Below are positions 60,199 through 64,000 of a stretch of 64,000 nt of DNA, one piece after another. Position 1 is the first letter of the stretch; each line of letters starts with the position of its first letter. The notes under the pieces were generated by a model. The model ran no database searches. It was not told where the DNA came from and saw only the letters and a list, made by a program, of their open reading frames with translations. Source of the stretch: Cyanobacteria bacterium SZAS-4 (lineage in GTDB: Bacteria > Cyanobacteriota > Vampirovibrionia > Obscuribacterales > Obscuribacteraceae); contig JAFEAT010000020.1 of the NCBI GenBank assembly GCA_018266255.1, forward strand, positions 186,001-250,000, given 5' to 3'. A program made the translations under genes and the position numbers.

Positions 60199-61419
60199 CT
60201 AGGACATGGAAATCGACTCGAAGGCTTTGTTGACGTCAGCGAAGACACCTTTGCAGTGCTTTTCCAGCGCCGCTCGTTTGTTTGGGTCGGTTGCGATTCC
60301 GAGAGCCTCGAGCTGCAAATCGAATCCCTGTGATCTCAACATCTGCGTTGTCTTTTGCAGCGGCACAATACCAGATATGGTGTCTTCGAAAACGTAGACT
60401 GTCGTTTTCTTGTCGCGTATTGTTGTAAGTTGAGTCTGAGCCGGTTTCTTGTTTTGTTTGTCGATGGCATACGCTTCATTCAACGCCGCCACATCCTGTC
60501 CACAAGTGATTGTATTAATCAGCGCTGCGAGCGCCTGAGTCGTATTCGGTTTAGTCAGGTCTTCAGTGCGTTCGTTGTGCTGCTTCCCCAGCCACTCCAT
60601 CATGCCCATTCCGATTAGCGGTAACGATTGCATGCCCGCGCTTTCGAGGGCTATCTCTGCTTCGGGCGAATAGCCAACGGGTGAGGCATCTGAGTGTTTT
60701 GGCGGCAAACTTGGGCGAGCAGTGTACACGCCGATTGCGCAAGATTGGCGATTGTTCAATTTCATCAACTGTTCAACTGTTTTCTCACCGATCAAGGTTA
60801 TGTCTTCCGCACGCAGCAAACCAACTCCTGGATACTCCGAACTCAATTCATAAGTGCGTTCGAAATCGTGCGACCCGAGGATGATGTTTTGGAACAACCG
60901 TGTTCCATAGCTTGAATAAGCAGACCTCGTGCCAATCAAAAATTTTACGAGTAAATCGATCCAATCTTTGTTGTGATTGGATTTCGATAATTTGTTGCGG
61001 AACAAAGTCAACGCCAAATCTGGCGGATGGCTATGAAATTCATTGGATGCAATGTCCTGCGCCAATTTTAAATAACCTGGGCGAGCAATAGTGGGATGCA
61101 ATTCCTTCAACGCGCGCAGATGTTCTGCGGTGTTCTCTTGATGAAAGTTTGAGCTGGATTCGACCGCGCGCTCCTGCAACGCGATAGTGGTGAGGATATC
61201 GCAGAAAATAATGTTTGTGATATCCCAAACATCGTGCACGCCCTGCGCTTCCATTGCCGCTATCTCCGCTTCATTCGGCAGAATAGCGTCGATGTTTTGT
61301 AGACCAATCTTTTCGCACAGGGCTATGAGAGTTTTTGTGATACCGAGGCGATAAGCCACAGGGTTGACGATCACACCATCCACGTCAAAGAGGAATATGT
61401 GGTATCGATCGTCAGGCAC
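60199..61419 (-). CDS. HAD-superfamily phosphatase-like protein
   Basis: The protein has 406 residues. Motif I is FLFDVDGVIVNP at residues ~9-20, with the two Asp of a HAD phosphatase. A candidate motif II Thr is in VYTARPS, and YVFEDTISGIVPL resembles motif IV. The large insertion between motifs I and II is a helical cap. It starts with GTG directly after the stop of the kinase-like gene. As the third gene after hisD, it is a candidate for the missing histidinol-phosphatase step, but the size and cap are unlike HisB-N or HisN, so this is only a hypothesis. Confidence 0.72.
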   Translation of the reverse strand: MPDDRYHIFLFDVDGVIVNPVAYRLGITKTLIALCEKIGLQNIDAILPNEAEIAAMEAQGVHDVWDITNIIFCDILTTIALQERAVESSSNFHQENTAEHLRALKELHPTIARPGYLKLAQDIASNEFHSHPPDLALTLFRNKLSKSNHNKDWIDLLVKFLIGTRSAYSSYGTRLFQNIILGSHDFERTYELSSEYPGVGLLRAEDITLIGEKTVEQLMKLNNRQSCAIGVYTARPSLPPKHSDASPVGYSPEAEIALESAGMQSLPLIGMGMMEWLGKQHNERTEDLTKPNTTQALAALINTITCGQDVAALNEAYAIDKQNKKPAQTQLTTIRDKKTTVYVFEDTISGIVPLQKTTQMLRSQGFDLQLEALGIATDPNKRAALEKHCKGVFADVNKAFESISMS

Positions 61420-62733
61420 CTATGCCAACGCCTCGTCGATAATGTCCGTCAGAAAGTTGGATCCCTTGTGCGCAGTGGCTCCCAGTTCGACCGCCATGGC
61501 TAAACCTAACAGCTTCACTGCAGGCTTGTATCGCTCCGACAACGTGCCATTGGCTACGTAATCTGACAACAAATTGACGGTTAAGAATGGGCAGCAAAAC
61601 AGTGCCGAGCGCACGAAACTTCGCCAGGAGTCATCAAGCCCGCCATCATTTTTTAAGAGCGCCACCGTCGGTCTGAGAACGTTCTCGACTCGTGTTTTTA
61701 GATGCGCCAAACGAAGTTGACTTGGCTTGAAATCATGCTCGATGTTGATACTGTTGTCGCGGATATTGAATTCAAGATTGAACTCTTGCAGCACTTGATC
61801 TGGATAGTACATCCAGCGAGCGAACACGTTGTGAAACAAGGGCTTCGTTAGATCCAGCAAGGGATGGTGTTTTCCGGCGAAGGCAGGATCGAACATGTAG
61901 AACTTGCTGTTCTCCAGATCGACAAAAATATTTCCATTGTGGGCATCACCGTGACCAGGAACTACTGGTGTCTTTGTCGGAATTATTGATGTCTTTGTTG
62001 GACTAAGTATGTCTCGGCTGTGTGCTATCAAGTCATTCAAGGACTGTGAATACTCAGCACCGTTGATAGTCCAGCGCATCTTCGACAGTTCTTCAAATGG
62101 AATTGACGTCGATTCGAGGTTGAGAATTTTATTTCTGTAGAACAATCCAACCCGCCCATCCTCGGCCAGGCGATGGGAGAACAACTGATGGATAGGGGCT
62201 TTTGCGTGTTCTTCTGCGGTGGCAGTGCTCAAATTTTTCGAATAAATTTCGTATACCAGTTTATCCAGAGCAATTTGTCCACCAAGCAAGACGTCTTTAG
62301 TAGCACGTGATGTGGAACCTTCTACGGAACCTGATGTGGAAGCGGATCCCTCGGCGAATCCCTTATCCTCCTCAATTTTCAAAAGATCGAAGAGTGTCGG
62401 ATACGTGATGATCTGATAAAGAACAATTTGTTTGCCGACCTTCTGAGTGATCTGCTTCGATGTAATGACAGGATAGCCTGCTTTAGCGAGTTCCTCAGCG
62501 TTGTAGTATTCGGAAACTTTTTCGTTCTCTTCTGTGTGCGTTTTAAAGAAATATCGTTCCCCGCTTGCGTATGTGACAAAGCCATTCAACGAGTTGAGCG
62601 ATTCCGGTTTCGGTTGCAATTCAACTTTCAGGATCGATTGATCTTCGTGCTCTTTGAGAAAGCGCAATAAATCGCTCTCAGCGCCTGTTTTATCGCTGAA
62701 TTGTTTCTTTTGAATGTCGGTCAGGAGAAGCAC
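61420..62733 (-). CDS. APH-like kinase/phosphotransferase
   Basis: The protein has 437 residues. The C-terminal half has the aminoglycoside-phosphotransferase catalytic loop GHGDAHNGNIFVDLENS (Asp and Asn), followed by FYMFDPAFAGKHHPLLDLTK where the metal-binding Asp lies in DPA. The N-terminal lobe contains YFFKTH with a candidate ATP-binding Lys and a Ser/Gly-rich insertion (GFAEGSASTSGSVEGSTSR). The substrate is unknown: small-molecule alcohols, amino sugars or homoserine-like compounds are typical of the family. The GTG start lies 19 bp after hisD and the HAD gene follows at once. Confidence 0.75.
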   Translation of the reverse strand: MLLLTDIQKKQFSDKTGAESDLLRFLKEHEDQSILKVELQPKPESLNSLNGFVTYASGERYFFKTHTEENEKVSEYYNAEELAKAGYPVITSKQITQKVGKQIVLYQIITYPTLFDLLKIEEDKGFAEGSASTSGSVEGSTSRATKDVLLGGQIALDKLVYEIYSKNLSTATAEEHAKAPIHQLFSHRLAEDGRVGLFYRNKILNLESTSIPFEELSKMRWTINGAEYSQSLNDLIAHSRDILSPTKTSIIPTKTPVVPGHGDAHNGNIFVDLENSKFYMFDPAFAGKHHPLLDLTKPLFHNVFARWMYYPDQVLQEFNLEFNIRDNSINIEHDFKPSQLRLAHLKTRVENVLRPTVALLKNDGGLDDSWRSFVRSALFCCPFLTVNLLSDYVANGTLSERYKPAVKLLGLAMAVELGATAHKGSNFLTDIIDEALA

Positions 62734-62752
62734 CGATGTATCGTCCTACTAC

Positions 62753-64000
62753 TTATTCGAAACGCACTTCTACACTGCGGCGGTGAGCGTCTAGTCCTTC
62801 GACTGTAGCTATAGTTTGTACAATCGGTTTAAGGCGATTCAATCCCTTTTGCGTCAGGCTCGAATACTGCACTCGTTTCATGAAGGTCCAGACGCCGACA
62901 GCTGATGTCTGTCGAGCCCAGCCTGCTGACGGCAAGATGTGGTTGATACCAGTCGCGTAGTCACCCGTGGCGACAGGATTGTAATAACCCAGGAAGACAG
63001 AACCAGCATTTGTGATCTGACCTAGTGTGTCTTCCGGATTTTCTACCAGCACTTCCAGATGTTCAGGAGAGTACTGATTCGTGAAGTCAATCGCCTCCTG
63101 CATCGTCTGGGTGACGATGAGAGCACTGTATGTCGAGAGTGCTTCCTTGATGTATTTTTGGCGCGATAACGTTTCGTACTGTTTTTCGATCTCCGCTTTG
63201 GTCAGGGTGGCCAGCTCCATCGAGTCTGTCACGAGCACGCCTGCAGAATCAGGACCGTGTTCAGCTCGAGCAAGGACATCTGCGGCACAATAACGGGCTT
63301 TGGTGGCCATATCGACGTCACCGCCGACGGTGCCGTCTGCTAAAATTATCGCTTCACTTGGACCAGCGGGCATATCGATCGCAACTTTCTGTTGGCACAA
63401 TATTTTCGCTGCTGTCACGTAAGGGCTGCCGGGACCCGCAATCAGGCTGATTGGCTTAATCGTCTCTGTTCCGTATGCCATCGCCGCGATTGCTTGAGCT
63501 CCGCCTACTCTGTATATCTCGGTGATGCCGCACTCGTTGGCAGCGATCAAAACTTCGTAGTTTTTTCCTCTAGGTGAGATGCAAGATACGATGCGCTTGC
63601 AGCCTGCAGTCTTCGCTGCCACGGCGAGAATCTGTTGAACTGTCGGAAATGGATTCTTCCCACCCGGAACGTAGAGACCTACTTCATCAATGGCTGTCCA
63701 CTTTTCGCCAACCACAATGCCCTTCTCGATCTCGGTTTGCCAATCAAGAATTTGTTTGCGCTGGATTTCGTGAAACTTGCGCGCGAGCTCGATCTGCTCT
63801 TTGATCTTGTCGATTGTTTCCTGCGGAGTATTTTTGTACGCTTCGTCAATTTGCGCTTTGGTTACGACAAGTTGGGAAATGTCGAATTCTGGTTCGTCCC
63901 ATTCTTTGGTGAACCTGACAAGAGCTTTGTCACCTTCTGTTCTTACCGCTTGGATAATTTTTTCGACGCTCGCCTTGACCTCATTGATATCGACATTGGC
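62753..64000 (-). CDS. hisD: Histidinol dehydrogenase (5' end outside the window)
   Basis: The frame is open to the window edge, so the first few residues are missing. It catalyses the last two oxidations to histidine. Characteristic segments: GLYVPGGKNPFPTVQQILAV, GGAQAIAAMAYGTE, LIAGPGSPYVTAAKIL, PAGPSEAIILAD, RAEHGPDSAGVLVT with a zinc ligand, the catalytic region QYSPEHLEVLVENPED, and TGINHILPSAGWAR. The conserved N-terminal part upstream of 63715 (VRTEGDKALVRFTKEWDEPE) is also readable. It heads a block with the kinase-like and HAD-like genes and converges with the other his block. Confidence 0.94.
   Translation of the reverse strand, partial: ANVDINEVKASVEKIIQAVRTEGDKALVRFTKEWDEPEFDISQLVVTKAQIDEAYKNTPQETIDKIKEQIELARKFHEIQRKQILDWQTEIEKGIVVGEKWTAIDEVGLYVPGGKNPFPTVQQILAVAAKTAGCKRIVSCISPRGKNYEVLIAANECGITEIYRVGGAQAIAAMAYGTETIKPISLIAGPGSPYVTAAKILCQQKVAIDMPAGPSEAIILADGTVGGDVDMATKARYCAADVLARAEHGPDSAGVLVTDSMELATLTKAEIEKQYETLSRQKYIKEALSTYSALIVTQTMQEAIDFTNQYSPEHLEVLVENPEDTLGQITNAGSVFLGYYNPVATGDYATGINHILPSAGWARQTSAVGVWTFMKRVQYSSLTQKGLNRLKPIVQTIATVEGLDAHRRSVEVRFE

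Overview
The window looks like a chromosomal piece of a free-living, non-photosynthetic heterotroph with a Gram-negative-type envelope (Sec and Tat signal peptides, one clear lipobox, lipid-linked sugar transferases). Several families fit deep-branching relatives of the Cyanobacteria such as Obscuribacter/Melainabacteria: secreted proteins with a repeated L-E-x(4)-F-G module, many alternative start codons, and isoleucine made from citramalate. That placement is an inference and no marker gene is present to prove it. I found no rRNA, tRNA or CRISPR array and no complete insertion sequence.

Layout. 0-6.4 kb: a universal stress protein cut by the window edge, a secreted hydrolase, small unknowns, a lipoprotein pair and a secreted repeat protein, mostly on the minus strand. 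6.6-11.6 kb: a Tat-type GH30 glycosidase, a secreted unknown, an osmoprotectant ABC transporter whose permease and binding protein are fused, and a DUF427 protein. 11.7-22.6 kb: a glycan locus with a sugar-nucleotide epimerase, a GT2 polyprenyl-phosphate sugar transferase, three GT39 (ArnT/PMT-like) membrane transferases, a glutamine-dependent asparagine synthetase and a DUF4037 protein. 23-32 kb: a TPR protein, a dicarboxylate/amino-acid symporter, a GNAT protein, two divergent genes sharing one N-terminal module, a GH13 enzyme and a protein of three MshEN-like modules.

32.2-45.4 kb is a complete branched-chain amino-acid cluster: leuA, ilvD, ilvC, ilvB, small AHAS subunit, cimA, leuC, leuD, leuB, ilvE and a small unknown, closed by a strong terminator. 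47.9-50.6 kb holds a cystathionine-synthase/aspartokinase operon (metB-lysC type). 54.9-64 kb holds two converging histidine blocks: hisG-hisH-hisF-hisA/I/E-aminotransferase on the plus strand, and hisD followed by a kinase-like and a HAD-like protein on the minus strand.

The most notable regulatory result is a set of four leader-peptide attenuators, none of them in a standard gene call. A Leu-rich leader precedes leuA, an Ile/Val/Leu-rich leader precedes ilvD, a Met-rich leader precedes metB-lysC, and a leader with four His codons in a row precedes hisG. Each is followed by a Rho-independent terminator and carries a segment able to form the competing antiterminator. In the leu and met cases the leader ATG sits where a near-consensus promoter should start transcription, so these leaders look leaderless. 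A Met-codon ribosomal attenuator is unusual.

The second major result is an intergenic palindrome family: 16 copies in 8 clusters, made of the half-site TTTTTGCCGAT and its inverse complement. Within clusters, copies are spaced by about 33 bp or four times 33 bp, and related spacers separate them. No copy lies in a gene. A HisA-HisI-HisE fusion, an exact-length 42-bp tandem duplication and several intergenic minisatellites are further oddities.
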